Shown here piece after piece: positions 25,588 to 34,045 of a stretch of DNA of 47,488 bases; the first letter of the stretch is position 1, and every line of letters begins with the position of its first letter. A model generated the notes under the pieces. It had not been told where the DNA came from and searched no databases. It was given only the letters and a program-made list of their open reading frames with translations. The stretch comes from Pedobacter ureilyticus. Lineage in GTDB: Bacteria; Bacteroidota; Bacteroidia; Sphingobacteriales; Sphingobacteriaceae. The stretch spans positions 1 to 47,488 of the forward strand of contig NZ_SSHJ01000027.1 in assembly GCF_005925345.1 (NCBI RefSeq). Direction: 5' to 3'. The translations under genes and the position numbers were made by a program.

Positions 25588-26502
25588 CTAGTGATATTTT
25601 TCCATTCCTTTTGCAGGCTCCCATTTACTTTTGGGCTCAAAATAATTCCACAGCATTTTGCTCAGTTTACGAACTAAAACTTCTCCTTCGTTATCGTATA
25701 CCCATCTGGTATCTTTTTGATTTTTAGTAGTAATACAAAAAACATAGTCGCCGTGTGGCGCATTTACCAAAACCACTTCAGAGCGAGAAGCGTTAACTGC
25801 ACCAGATTTAGATGCAACTTGTACATAAGGAGGAATTTCAGACAATGCCTCTTTATCGTAATAAATACGGATCAGATTTCGGTAAATGCGCTCAGAAGCA
25901 GCCGGACTAATCATTTTACCATCTCTAATCAGCGTTAGTAAGGTTGCCATTTCTCTCGGTGTGGTTTGCCCCCAACCATATTTACGTTGGTTAGCTTGTC
26001 TATCTGGTGTTCTCGAATTTACACGAGTATGCTGCAATCCATATTGCGCCATTAAGTTGTTAATAGCCACCCCTGTTCCGGCTAAACTTTGGCACCATAA
26101 ACTTGCCGTATTATCACTGGTGGTAATCATCAACATTAGCACTTTGGTTAGCCAAATCTTTTCACCATTTTTAAAGGAACCTAAAATATCTTCGCCGGCA
26201 TAAAGCAAACTATCTTTGTAAGTTAACTGCGCCTTATAATCCAGTTCTCCCTTTTCTATTTTATCGAAAATGCCACAGGTAATTGGCACTTTAATCATAC
26301 TTGCCGTTGGGAAAATTGTGTCGGCATTAAAAGCAGCAATTTTACCCGTTTTTAGGGATTTCACATAAATACCAACATCGCCATTAAAGTCTTTCGCCAA
26401 CTCATTAATCATTTTATTGAGCTTTACATCTACTTTTTCAGTTTGAGCAAAGGCAGTTAGCGATAAAAAACAGGCGACAAAAAATGCGGAGAACTTCTTC
26501 AT
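25588..26502 (-). CDS. Class A beta-lactamase-like serine hydrolase
   Basis: 304 residues with a signal peptide cleaved near Ala19 (TAFAQ), so periplasmic. The penicillin-recognising fold motifs are present: SMIK (Ser68, Lys71), SDN (129-131) and KSG (232-234) in place of KTG. The omega-loop Glu of class A beta-lactamases (ExxLN) is absent: the corresponding stretch is RTPDRQANQRKYGWGQTTPREM. This favours a DD-peptidase or other serine hydrolase, or a weak beta-lactamase. It stands alone, with a palindromic element directly upstream. Resistance cannot be predicted from this sequence. Confidence 0.82.
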   Translation of the reverse strand: MKKFSAFFVACFLSLTAFAQTEKVDVKLNKMINELAKDFNGDVGIYVKSLKTGKIAAFNADTIFPTASMIKVPITCGIFDKIEKGELDYKAQLTYKDSLLYAGEDILGSFKNGEKIWLTKVLMLMITTSDNTASLWCQSLAGTGVAINNLMAQYGLQHTRVNSRTPDRQANQRKYGWGQTTPREMATLLTLIRDGKMISPAASERIYRNLIRIYYDKEALSEIPPYVQVASKSGAVNASRSEVVLVNAPHGDYVFCITTKNQKDTRWVYDNEGEVLVRKLSKMLWNYFEPKSKWEPAKGMEKYH

Positions 26503-26519
26503 TATTTTTAAACTTTTTT

Positions 26520-26602
26520 GGCCACAGATACACAGATGAAATTCATTTTATATTATTTTTAAATAAATTATTGATAAAAATCTGGGTGTAAACCTGTGGC
26601 TA
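26520..26602. repeat. Palindromic element (CACAGAT family), copy 2
   Basis: Left end GGCCACAGATACACAGAT (26520-26537); right end ATCTGGGTG-TAAACCTGTGGCTA (26580-26602), a diverged inverse with a few extra bases. The interior is AT-rich. It lies just upstream of the serine hydrolase start. Confidence 0.8.
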
Positions 26603-26622
26603 AGTTCGATTTTAAATTAAAC

Positions 26623-26649
26623 AAAAAATCCCTCCCAAATTGGGAAGGA
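26623..26649 (-). terminator. Rho-independent terminator of the DUF3276 gene
   Basis: TCCCAA-A-TTGGGA with flanking CC/GG pairs (26631-26649) forms the stem. On the minus strand it is followed by a run of six T (26623-26628 as A). It lies about 25 bases after the stop codon. Confidence 0.75.
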
Positions 26650-26671
26650 CTATATCATTATTCTTTATTTA

Positions 26672-26995
26672 CTAAAAAGTAAAGTCATCATCAGTTTTTG
26701 CTGCATACTCTGGGTTTTCAGAATATTCGTAGCGTTTTTCTACCACATCTTGACGAGATTTGATATACTCAACCGTTTCCGTTAAGCCTTCCGTAAATTT
26801 TTCGAAATCTTCTTTGTACAAGAAAATTTTATGCTTTACAAAAACGCCATCTTCTAATCTTTTCTTGCTCTCGGTTAACGTAAGGTAATAATCACCTGAA
26901 CGTGTTGCTTTTACATCAAAAAAATAAGTACGCTTACCAGCTCTTACTTTTTTCGAAAAAACCTCTTCTCTCTCTTTGTTATCGAAATCTCCCAT
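26672..26995 (-). CDS. DUF3276 protein, PUR-alpha-like nucleic acid binder
   Basis: 107 residues from the ATG at 26995 (MGDFDNKEREEVFSK); an upstream start would add MIIITLYLPQ..., which is unlike the family. It belongs to DUF3276, whose fold is the PUR domain shared with eukaryotic Pur-alpha and the Borrelia protein BpuR. The pattern is strand-rich: KVRAGKRTYFFDVKATRSGDYYLTLTESKK, then a helix (EDFEKFTEGLTETVEYIKS). Members bind single-stranded DNA or RNA and can regulate transcription or translation. It is monocistronic with its own terminator. Targets are unknown. Confidence 0.85.
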   Translation of the reverse strand: MGDFDNKEREEVFSKKVRAGKRTYFFDVKATRSGDYYLTLTESKKRLEDGVFVKHKIFLYKEDFEKFTEGLTETVEYIKSRQDVVEKRYEYSENPEYAAKTDDDFTF

Positions 26996-27096
26996 TTTGT
27001 TATGTGTGTAGTGTGGTTTTGGTTGGGGTAAATATAATGTAATAATTATCAAATTTCAAAACACAAATGGCAGTAATTGTAGCTTTTTTTGATATA

Positions 27097-28878
27097 TTAT
27101 GAATTTTCTTCTTCTAAAAGCTGATTTTGATACAGCTCCGCATAAGCTGCACCACGTTTCAGCAACTCCTCATGCGTACCTTCTTCTATAATCTTGCCCT
27201 CGTCCAAAACCAAAATTTTATCTGCATTTTTTATGGTAGAAATACGATGGGCAATTAAAACACTCGTTCTACCTTTCATTAATCTACCTAAATTACTCAG
27301 AATTTCTTCTTCTGTTTTAGTATCTACAGCAGAAAGACAGTCGTCGAACACCAGCATTTGTGGTTCTTTAATTAAAGCTCTAGCTATAGAAACACGTTGT
27401 TTTTGCCCACCCGACAGCGTAATTCCACGTTCGCCAAGCATCGTCTCAAATTGCTGATCGAAACCTACAATATTATAGTAGACCGCCGCATCTTTTGCTG
27501 CTTGTTCTACCTGCCCATCGGTTACCGTATTTAAACCAAAGGCGATATTATTCTTTATGGTATCAGAAAACAAGAAAACCTCTTGCGGTACAAAACCAAT
27601 TTTAGAGCGGTATTTTTGCAAATCTAGCTCATGGATAGACTTGCCATCCACCAAAATTTCTCCAGAGGTAGCATCGTACATCCTCATCATTAAGTTGGCC
27701 AAGGTAGATTTTCCGGAACCGGTTTTACCTATAATAGCTAAAAACTGTCCTTTCTGCACTTCAAAACTTACATTCTTTATTGCTTCTATACCAGTATCAG
27801 CATAAGTAAAACTTACGTTTTTAAAAGTGATATTACCATCTAAAGCAATTTCTTGCCCTCCCGATTGGATGTCTGGTTGCAACTGTAAAAACTCATTGAT
27901 CCGCTTTTGCGACGCTGCAGCACGCTGAATTAAGGTAGTTACCCAGCCCAGCATAGTTACTGGAAAAGTAAGTTGATTAACATACACAATAAATTCTGCT
28001 ATATTTCCTGGAGTAATGGCCCCATTAATCACCTGTTTACCACCTATATAAATGGTTAAAATGGTGCTGATGCCCACCAACAGCAACATCGTTGGATAAA
28101 AAAACGCTTGCACCTTTACCAAGCCCATCGAGTTATTTTTATAGGCATTACTTTCATCAGCAAAAATCTCTTGAGCTTGAGTTTCCCTAACGTATGATTT
28201 CATTACTCGAATACCCGAAAAGCGCTCTTGTACGAAAGAAGACAACCTAGATAATTGTGCTTGTATTTTTTCGCTTTTTTGGTTGATAATGGTATTAACA
28301 TAGTAAATAGCAACAACCAAAACCGGCAATGGCAATAAGGCATAAATAGCCAAAGTGCTATTAACCGAAAACATGAAATAAATAACCAAGCAAAAAAGAA
28401 CGGTAGTATTGATGGCATACATAATAGCAGGACCAACGTACATCCGCACCCTATTTACATCCTCAGTGGCACGGTTCATCAAATCGCCTGTGTTATTTCT
28501 ACGATAAAAACCTAAGCTCAATTCCTGGTAATGGGCATAAATTTCGTTTTTCATATCGTACTCTATATGCCTAGACATGAGAATGATGGTTTGGCGCATA
28601 AAAAAGAGGAACAACCCCCTTAGTAAATAAAGGATTAAAATGAGCGCCCCAAAAAACAATAAGCTATATCCAAAAATATCATAAACAATTGCTTGTCTAT
28701 CAAAACCATTAAACAACCTATAAATAGCTATATTTTCTGTGATTAAATTAAATGCGTGACCAATTACTTGAGCAGGTACTACACCGAAAATATTAGAAAT
28801 AACCACAAACAAAACACCTGGAATAACTCTCCATTTGTACTTTACAAAATATTTATTGAGGAAAAATAGGTGTTTCAT
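27097..28878 (-). CDS. ABC exporter, fused permease and ATPase
   Basis: 593 residues. Six membrane segments lie in the first 320 residues (type IV exporter fold), then the ATPase: Walker A GKTGSGKS (384-391), Q-loop PQEVF, signature LSGGQKQR (488-495), Walker B LVFDD (Asp512) and H-loop AHRIST. The residue after the Walker B Asp, normally the catalytic Glu, is Asp513 (FDDCLSAVD). This is the form seen in one half of heterodimeric exporters (YheI, LmrC, TM287). No partner half-transporter is adjacent. Multidrug or lipid export is likely; the substrate is unknown. An MsbA role is less likely because of the Asp. Confidence 0.9.
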   Translation of the reverse strand: MKHLFFLNKYFVKYKWRVIPGVLFVVISNIFGVVPAQVIGHAFNLITENIAIYRLFNGFDRQAIVYDIFGYSLLFFGALILILYLLRGLFLFFMRQTIILMSRHIEYDMKNEIYAHYQELSLGFYRRNNTGDLMNRATEDVNRVRMYVGPAIMYAINTTVLFCLVIYFMFSVNSTLAIYALLPLPVLVVAIYYVNTIINQKSEKIQAQLSRLSSFVQERFSGIRVMKSYVRETQAQEIFADESNAYKNNSMGLVKVQAFFYPTMLLLVGISTILTIYIGGKQVINGAITPGNIAEFIVYVNQLTFPVTMLGWVTTLIQRAAASQKRINEFLQLQPDIQSGGQEIALDGNITFKNVSFTYADTGIEAIKNVSFEVQKGQFLAIIGKTGSGKSTLANLMMRMYDATSGEILVDGKSIHELDLQKYRSKIGFVPQEVFLFSDTIKNNIAFGLNTVTDGQVEQAAKDAAVYYNIVGFDQQFETMLGERGITLSGGQKQRVSIARALIKEPQMLVFDDCLSAVDTKTEEEILSNLGRLMKGRTSVLIAHRISTIKNADKILVLDEGKIIEEGTHEELLKRGAAYAELYQNQLLEEENS

Positions 28879-28894
28879 TACTGAGCAAAGTTAC

Positions 28895-29115
28895 ACTTTT
28901 GGTTCATTAGTTCATTGGAAATTGGTTCATTGATTGGGCTAGCTGTTGATTTGGTTAATTCGGGGATTTGGCTAACTGTTATTTTTGGTTAATTGCTTAA
29001 ACTGATGATTTGGTTAACTGGGGATTGGGTTAACTGTTTAATTGATGATTTGTTAGCTAAGAATTGAAAACTAAAAACTAATCCCTATCCCCTAATACCT
29101 GATCGCCGATACCTG
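28895..29115. repeat. Degenerate intergenic repeat block A
   Basis: Fills most of the 317-base divergent gap between the ABC exporter and the dehydrogenase. Loosely repeated words are GATTTGGTTAA, GGTTCATTG, GGGGATTTGG and TTAACTG. The end, GAATTGAAAACTAAAAACT (29061-29079) then AATCCCTA and ACCTGA words, matches the end of block B at 38734-38760 with one mismatch over 27 bases. No open frame. Confidence 0.75.
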
Positions 29116-29162
29116 ACCACTAATTATTTAAAATACGCTTAGATTTAATGGTTTTTTTGTAT

Positions 29163-29170
29163 TAGTTTTG
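29163..29170 (+). promoter_or_regulatory. -7 promoter element of the dehydrogenase gene
   Basis: TAGTTTTG matches TAnnTTTG. A weak distal box TTAG (29139-29142) lies 20 bases upstream. The leader before the ATG at 29196 would be about 20 bases. Confidence 0.55.
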
Positions 29171-29195
29171 CAGCGTACGTTTCAACGTTATTTGT

Positions 29196-30284
29196 ATGCC
29201 AGAAATCAATTCTTCTAGCCACTCCATTTTAGAGCAATTAAGCCTATCTGGCCACAAAAAAGTGGTGTTTTGTAACGATCCTGATACTGGCTTAAAAGCT
29301 ATTATTGCTATTCACGATACAACTTTAGGCCCAGCTTTAGGCGGCGTTAGAATGTGGAACTACAATTCGGAAGCCGAAGCTTTAGAGGATGTTTTGCGTT
29401 TATCTAAAGGAATGACCTACAAAGCAGCCATTGCCGGGCTAAATGTTGGCGGCGGCACGGCAGTAATTATAGGAGATTCGAGAAGGCAAAAAACGGAAGC
29501 CTTGATGCGCAGTTTCGGTAAGTTTGTTAAAAACTTGAACGGAGAATTTATTGCCGGCGAAGATGTAGGCACAACCGTCCGTGATATGGAGTACATCCGT
29601 ATGGAAACCCAACACGTAACAGGTGTACCAGAATCTTTAGGTGGAGCCGGAAACCCAGCTCCATATACAGCAAAAGGAGTTTATTTAGGCATTAAAGCCT
29701 GTGTTAAAGAAGTTTTTGGTACAGATGAATTGGCCGGTCGTTCGGTGGTGGTGCAGGGCACAGGTAATGTAGGCGAACATCTAGTAGAATTGCTCAGAAA
29801 CGACAACGTTGAAGTTTACGTAACCGATATCAACGAAGACAGTATGCGAATGATTGCCCGCAAATACAAAGCGAAAGCAATTGATGCTGACAAGATCTTT
29901 AATATGGGTGCCGACATTTATGCCCCTTGTGCACTAGGCGCAACCATTAACGATAAAACCTTAAAAACCATGAAGTTTGCCATTATTGCCGGATCGGCAA
30001 ATAACCAATTGGCAGACGAAAAAATTCATGGCCAAATTTTACAAGAAAAAGGCATTTTATATGCTCCAGATTATTTGATCAATGCGGGTGGTATTATCAG
30101 TTGTTATTCGGAATTGACAGGTTTTGGAAAAAAACGCACCATTCAGCTTACTGAAAATATCTACGAAGCCACCCGAGAAGTAATTAAATTATCGAAATCA
30201 GAAAATATACCCACTAATTTAGCCGCATCGCGTATCGCTGAAAAGCGCATCGAAGATATTAAGAAAATAAAATCGTCATATTAA
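29196..30284 (+). CDS. Leucine dehydrogenase-like protein lacking catalytic Lys
   Basis: 362 residues, typical of leucine and phenylalanine dehydrogenases, which reversibly deaminate branched-chain or aromatic amino acids with NAD. Substrate domain: LGPALGGVRMW, KGMTYKAAIAG (Lys76, substrate carboxylate) and GEDVGTTVRDM (Asp123). NAD domain: VVVQGTGNVGEHLVELL, with ADIYAPCALGATIN and NAGGIIS after it. In this family the glycine-rich loop reads GGGK and its Lys (Lys80 of Bacillus LeuDH, 12 residues after the first Lys) is the catalytic base. Here it is GGGT with Thr88, codon ACG at 29457-29459. Activity is therefore doubtful. It has its own promoter and is upstream of nusB by 52 bases. Confidence 0.88.
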   Translation: MPEINSSSHSILEQLSLSGHKKVVFCNDPDTGLKAIIAIHDTTLGPALGGVRMWNYNSEAEALEDVLRLSKGMTYKAAIAGLNVGGGTAVIIGDSRRQKTEALMRSFGKFVKNLNGEFIAGEDVGTTVRDMEYIRMETQHVTGVPESLGGAGNPAPYTAKGVYLGIKACVKEVFGTDELAGRSVVVQGTGNVGEHLVELLRNDNVEVYVTDINEDSMRMIARKYKAKAIDADKIFNMGADIYAPCALGATINDKTLKTMKFAIIAGSANNQLADEKIHGQILQEKGILYAPDYLINAGGIISCYSELTGFGKKRTIQLTENIYEATREVIKLSKSENIPTNLAASRIAEKRIEDIKKIKSSY

Positions 30285-30336
30285 TTAATTTATACACACA
30301 ACAACACGGTATTAAACCGGAATCGTTCTTACATTC

Positions 30337-31290
30337 ATGTTAAACAGAAGGCACTTAAGAATTAAAGCCCTGCAAAATATATTTGCTTGGCACACCACAG
30401 AAAAGAAAGACACAGTAAGTAGTCAGAAAATTTTGATGAAAAGCATTGATGAGGTATATCAAATGTACGTTTCAATGTTGGCACTTATTGTAGATGTTAC
30501 AGAGTACACTGCTAACGACGCCATTGAGAGAGCAAATAAACACCTGCCCAGCGCCGAAGACTTAAATCCAAATCAAAAATTACTGAACAATAAATTTGCT
30601 AGCGTACTTAAGCACAATCCAGAGTATGTTGCCTCGGTTAACAAATACCAAATCAACTGGTTTTCTGATCCAGAGATGGTTAAGGCTATTTTTAACAAAC
30701 TAAAAGAAACCAAAGAATACCAAGCTTATCTTAACGAAGATTTTGAGGAAACTTTAGAAAGTTCAAAGGAGATCATTAAGTTTATTTTCCGCAAAATGTT
30801 ACTTAAAAATGTAAACGTGGTGCAAGCTTTCGAAGATAAATTTATCAACTGGCCAGTAGACCGCGAGGTAATGCAAGGCATGATTGCTAAGACATTGAAA
30901 AACTTCGAATCAGAAAATCCGCTAGAAAATAAACTAACTCCAATTAGCGCAGATTGGAAAGAAGACAGTGCTTTTGTACAAGATCTTTTTGTTTATACGC
31001 TTAAAAACGACGACAAATATCAAGCGTTAATTGCGGAGAGAACTAAAAACTGGGAATCGGAACGTATTGCCCTAATGGATACCATTTTGATGAAAATGGC
31101 CATCTGCGAATTGATGAACTTCCCTTCTATTCCAGTTAAAGTTACTATTAACGAGTACTTAGAATTATCAAAAGATTACAGTACACCGAAAAGTAATACT
31201 TTTATAAACGGTATCTTAGACAAGATTTTAAACGATCTGAAGAAAAACAACAGTATTAAAAAACTAGGTAGAGGATTGATAGAGGAATAA
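30337..31290 (+). CDS. nusB: Transcription antitermination factor NusB
   Basis: 317 residues, about twice the size of E. coli NusB, as usual in Bacteroidota. The N-terminal start RRHLRIKALQNIFAW keeps the RNA-binding arginine-rich helix. The C-terminal half has the all-helical NusB core, ending IALMDTILMKMAICELMNFPSIPVKVTINEYLELSKDYSTPKSNTFINGILDKI. The middle is a lineage-specific helical insertion. NusB binds boxA of rRNA leaders with S10 to prevent termination. It is followed by a DUF1573 lipoprotein, yajC, ybbR and coaE on the same strand, a common order in the phylum. Confidence 0.93.
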   Translation: MLNRRHLRIKALQNIFAWHTTEKKDTVSSQKILMKSIDEVYQMYVSMLALIVDVTEYTANDAIERANKHLPSAEDLNPNQKLLNNKFASVLKHNPEYVASVNKYQINWFSDPEMVKAIFNKLKETKEYQAYLNEDFEETLESSKEIIKFIFRKMLLKNVNVVQAFEDKFINWPVDREVMQGMIAKTLKNFESENPLENKLTPISADWKEDSAFVQDLFVYTLKNDDKYQALIAERTKNWESERIALMDTILMKMAICELMNFPSIPVKVTINEYLELSKDYSTPKSNTFINGILDKILNDLKKNNSIKKLGRGLIEE

Positions 31291-31396
31291 AGAAATGTTG
31301 AATGACTAAATGATTGAATGAGTAAATAAATGATTTACGAGTTTTCAGTTTACAACATTTCAACTTTCGACGTTACAAATTTTCAACAATAATAAA

Positions 31397-31843
31397 ATGA
31401 AGAAACTTTTTTTAATGGCACTTTTTGCCGTTGCCTTTAGCGCTTGCCAAAACAAAGCTACAGAAAGTGAAACTGCTACAATAACAGATACTACAGCAAA
31501 CGGAACGCCTGTTATAGCAGAAGCTGATGCGCCGAAGGTACAGGTAGAAAAAGCGATTTACGAATTTGGAGAAATTAAGCAAGGCGAAAAAGTGAGCTAC
31601 GAATTCAAATTCAAAAATGTAGGTAAAACTCCTTTAATTATTACCAACGCTACAGCTACTTGTGGTTGTACGGTACCAGAATATCCTTCGGCACCAGTAA
31701 AACCAGGCGAAGAAGGTGTAATTAAAGTAGTATTTGATAGTGCGGGTAAAATGGGACTACAAGACAAAGTTGTCACCATTACTTCTAACGCAAACCCTGC
31801 TTTTGAACAGTTGCATTTGGTAGGCGACGTTAAGGAGAAATAG
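31397..31843 (+). CDS. DUF1573 lipoprotein
   Basis: 148 residues. The signal peptide ends in lipobox FSAC (Cys16), so it is lipid-anchored. After a Thr/Ala-rich linker comes a DUF1573 Ig-like domain, recognised by YEFGEIKQGEKVSYEFKFKNVGKTPLIITNATATCGCTVP and PVKPGEEGVIKVVFDSAGK. Its CGC pair is part of the family pattern. Function is unknown; it is regularly found between nusB and yajC in Bacteroidota, which fits here. Gaps on both sides contain degenerate intergenic repeat words (TGATTGAATGAGTAAATAAA upstream, AGGGATCAG downstream). Confidence 0.88.
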   Translation: MKKLFLMALFAVAFSACQNKATESETATITDTTANGTPVIAEADAPKVQVEKAIYEFGEIKQGEKVSYEFKFKNVGKTPLIITNATATCGCTVPEYPSAPVKPGEEGVIKVVFDSAGKMGLQDKVVTITSNANPAFEQLHLVGDVKEK

Positions 31844-31959
31844 TAATTAGGGATCAGGAACTAGGTGTTAGGGATCAGTAGGAGGAAACACACTCAATTC
31901 CGAATGAACTAATGACTAATGAACATTTCAACAATAAATAACAATAACACAATTCAAAA

Positions 31960-32268
31960 ATGATATCAACAGTAATTTTACAAGCAGGAGGCTCAGGAAC
32001 ACAAACTTTAATTATGTTTGGTTTAATGGCTGTGGTAATGTATTTCTTCATGATTAGACCACAAATGAAAAAAGCTAAAGACCACAAAAAATTAGTGGAA
32101 GAGCTTAAAGTGGGTGATAAAGTAGTAACTACCGCAGGTATTCATGGTAAAATTGTAGGTGCTGCAGAAACTACTTTCTTAATCGAAACTGAAGGTGGCG
32201 GTAAAATCCGCTTCGACAAATCTGCAATTTCTTTAGATGCTACAAAAGCTGCTGCTCCAAAAGCGTAA
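31960..32268 (+). CDS. yajC: Sec translocon accessory subunit YajC
   Basis: 102 residues. One membrane helix (about 15-33, TLIMFGLMAVVMYFFMI) is followed by RPQMKKAKDHKKLVEELKVGDKVVTTAGIHGKIVG, the hallmark YajC segment, and a short basic-to-Ala-rich tail. YajC associates with SecDF and YidC in protein export and membrane insertion. secD/secF are not in the window. It is followed by a palindromic element. Confidence 0.95.
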   Translation: MISTVILQAGGSGTQTLIMFGLMAVVMYFFMIRPQMKKAKDHKKLVEELKVGDKVVTTAGIHGKIVGAAETTFLIETEGGGKIRFDKSAISLDATKAAAPKA

Positions 32269-32273
32269 AAATA

Positions 32274-32355
32274 AGCCACAGATACACAGATTTGGTTATA
32301 CTTCAATTACATAAACTAAATAATTTATAATAAGATATCTGTGCATCTGTGGCTA
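32274..32355. repeat. Palindromic element (CACAGAT family), copy 3
   Basis: AGCCACAGATACACAGAT (32274-32291) and ATCTGTGCATCTGTGGCTA (32337-32355) are inverted ends around 45 AT-rich bases. It lies between yajC and ybbR. Confidence 0.85.
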
Positions 32356-32416
32356 TCATAAAAAATAGAGCCATTTCAATTTATTTGGAGTGGCTTTTTT
32401 ATTGTAATTTTACCTC

Positions 32417-33364
32417 ATGCCCTTTATTAAACTAACCAGATTAGAACAAAAGCGCTTCGGAGCTGTACTGCTGTGCATATTTTGTGCTGTAGGTGCCTGG
32501 TTATTTTTGGCACTAAACAAAAAATATCCTTACACGGTACAAACCGAACTGCTTTATAAAGACGAACCACAGGGAAAAGCCTTTAAAGCATTACAACCAG
32601 ACACCGTAGATTTAAAGGTAGAGGGCACAGGTTGGCAGCTGCTATTTGCCCGTTTAAGGATTAAACCTCCTTCTATTACCGTAAGTTTACAAAAGCTTAA
32701 CAGCAGAAGTTATGTGGTTTTATCAGAGCAGCTAGAGCAGGTTAACCGACAACTAGAAACATCGCAGAAAGTAATTTCCATAAAACCAGATACGCTTTAT
32801 TTCGATTTTTCTAGAAGAACTAATAAACGTGTGCCATTAAAATTGGTTTCCAAACTCAGCTTTGTGCCACAATTTGGCATCTCAAAAGAAGTTACGCTTA
32901 CACCCTCTTATGTAAATATTTCTGGCCCACATGAAGAATTAGAGAAAATACATGTTTGGCACACCGACAGCCTAAAGCTTGACGAGATCAACAAAAACAT
33001 AGACTTGAGGGTAAATATCCTTAAAAACCCCATTAGCAATGTAAGCATTTACCCAGCTAACGTAGGGGTAAATATCCCGGTAGATGAATTTACCGAAAAA
33101 ACCATAGAAGTACCTCTGAGTATCCTTAACAACAAAGAATATTATGATGTAAAATTGTATCCCAAAAAGGTAAGCATAGTAATATTGGTTGCACTTTCTA
33201 ATTACGCAAAAGCAGATGAAGATCAACTAAAAGCCGCCGTAGATTTAAATGAATGGAAAGTACTAAAGCACAATAAGCTTTCTGTTAAAATTACCAAACT
33301 CCCCGAATTTTCTAAACTGGTTAGCATTACGCCTAACAGTGTAGATTTTATCATCGAAAAATAA
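32417..33364 (+). CDS. YbbR domain protein (CdaR-like)
   Basis: 315 residues. An N-terminal membrane helix (about 13-32, FGAVLLCIFCAVGAWLFLAL) is followed by tandem extracytoplasmic YbbR repeats, shown by recurring pieces such as VDLKVEGTGWQLL, VTLTPSYVNISGPHEELEKI and YPKKVSIVI. In Firmicutes CdaR proteins of this kind regulate the di-adenylate cyclase CdaA; no cyclase gene is here, so that role is only suggested. It overlaps coaE by one base (TAATG), implying coupling. The ATG at 32417 lies just after TAATTTTA (32406-32413), similar to TAnnTTTG. Confidence 0.85.
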   Translation: MPFIKLTRLEQKRFGAVLLCIFCAVGAWLFLALNKKYPYTVQTELLYKDEPQGKAFKALQPDTVDLKVEGTGWQLLFARLRIKPPSITVSLQKLNSRSYVVLSEQLEQVNRQLETSQKVISIKPDTLYFDFSRRTNKRVPLKLVSKLSFVPQFGISKEVTLTPSYVNISGPHEELEKIHVWHTDSLKLDEINKNIDLRVNILKNPISNVSIYPANVGVNIPVDEFTEKTIEVPLSILNNKEYYDVKLYPKKVSIVILVALSNYAKADEDQLKAAVDLNEWKVLKHNKLSVKITKLPEFSKLVSITPNSVDFIIEK

Positions 33365-33963
33365 TGTTAAAAATTGGCATAACTGGCGGAATTGGTAGTG
33401 GAAAAACCACGATTTGCAAGGTTTTTGAAACTTTAGGTATTCCAGTTTTTTATGCGGATACGGTAGCTAAACAAATCATGACTAGCGATAGCATATTGAT
33501 GCAAGGGATTAAAGATACCTTTGGCACACAAAGTTATTTTGAGAATGGAATGCTTAACAATAAACATATTGCCAATATTGTTTTCAGCAACGAAACAGAA
33601 TTGAATAAGCTTAATGCACTTGTACACCCAGCCGTATTTAGGGCTTTTGAAATTTGGGATGCAAAGCTTCCTAAGCACCTACCCTATTCCCTAAAAGAAG
33701 CGGCACTTCTGTTTGAAAGTGGCTCTTATAAAATGTGCGACAAGAATATCCTAGTCACATCGCCGCACACCTTAAAAATTGCTAGGGTTACCCAAAGGGA
33801 TAATGTAAGTGAAGAACAGGTATTAGCAAGAATGAGCAAGCAGTTTACCGACAGACAGAAATTAAAAATGGCCGATTATCTTATAGAGAACAACGAAAAC
33901 AAATCCATTATACTGCAAGTTTTAGATTTACACCAACAGTTTATAGAAATGATCAAATTTTGA
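33364..33963 (+). CDS. coaE: Dephospho-CoA kinase
   Basis: 199 residues. P-loop GGIGSGKTT (8-16), then FYADTVAKQIM, LVHPAVF and the lid and CoA-binding segments SGSYKMCDKNILV and RVTQRDNVSEEQVLARMSKQ. It phosphorylates the 3' hydroxyl of dephospho-CoA with ATP, the last step of coenzyme A synthesis. The start codon overlaps the stop of ybbR. The length and motif order match the family. Confidence 0.95.
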   Translation: MLKIGITGGIGSGKTTICKVFETLGIPVFYADTVAKQIMTSDSILMQGIKDTFGTQSYFENGMLNNKHIANIVFSNETELNKLNALVHPAVFRAFEIWDAKLPKHLPYSLKEAALLFESGSYKMCDKNILVTSPHTLKIARVTQRDNVSEEQVLARMSKQFTDRQKLKMADYLIENNENKSIILQVLDLHQQFIEMIKF

Positions 33964-34045
33964 ATGACTGAGTAAATCACATTCCTATAAACAACTTCAG
34001 CTTTAATAGCGATAATCAGCTATCAACCATCGTCCATCACACGAA

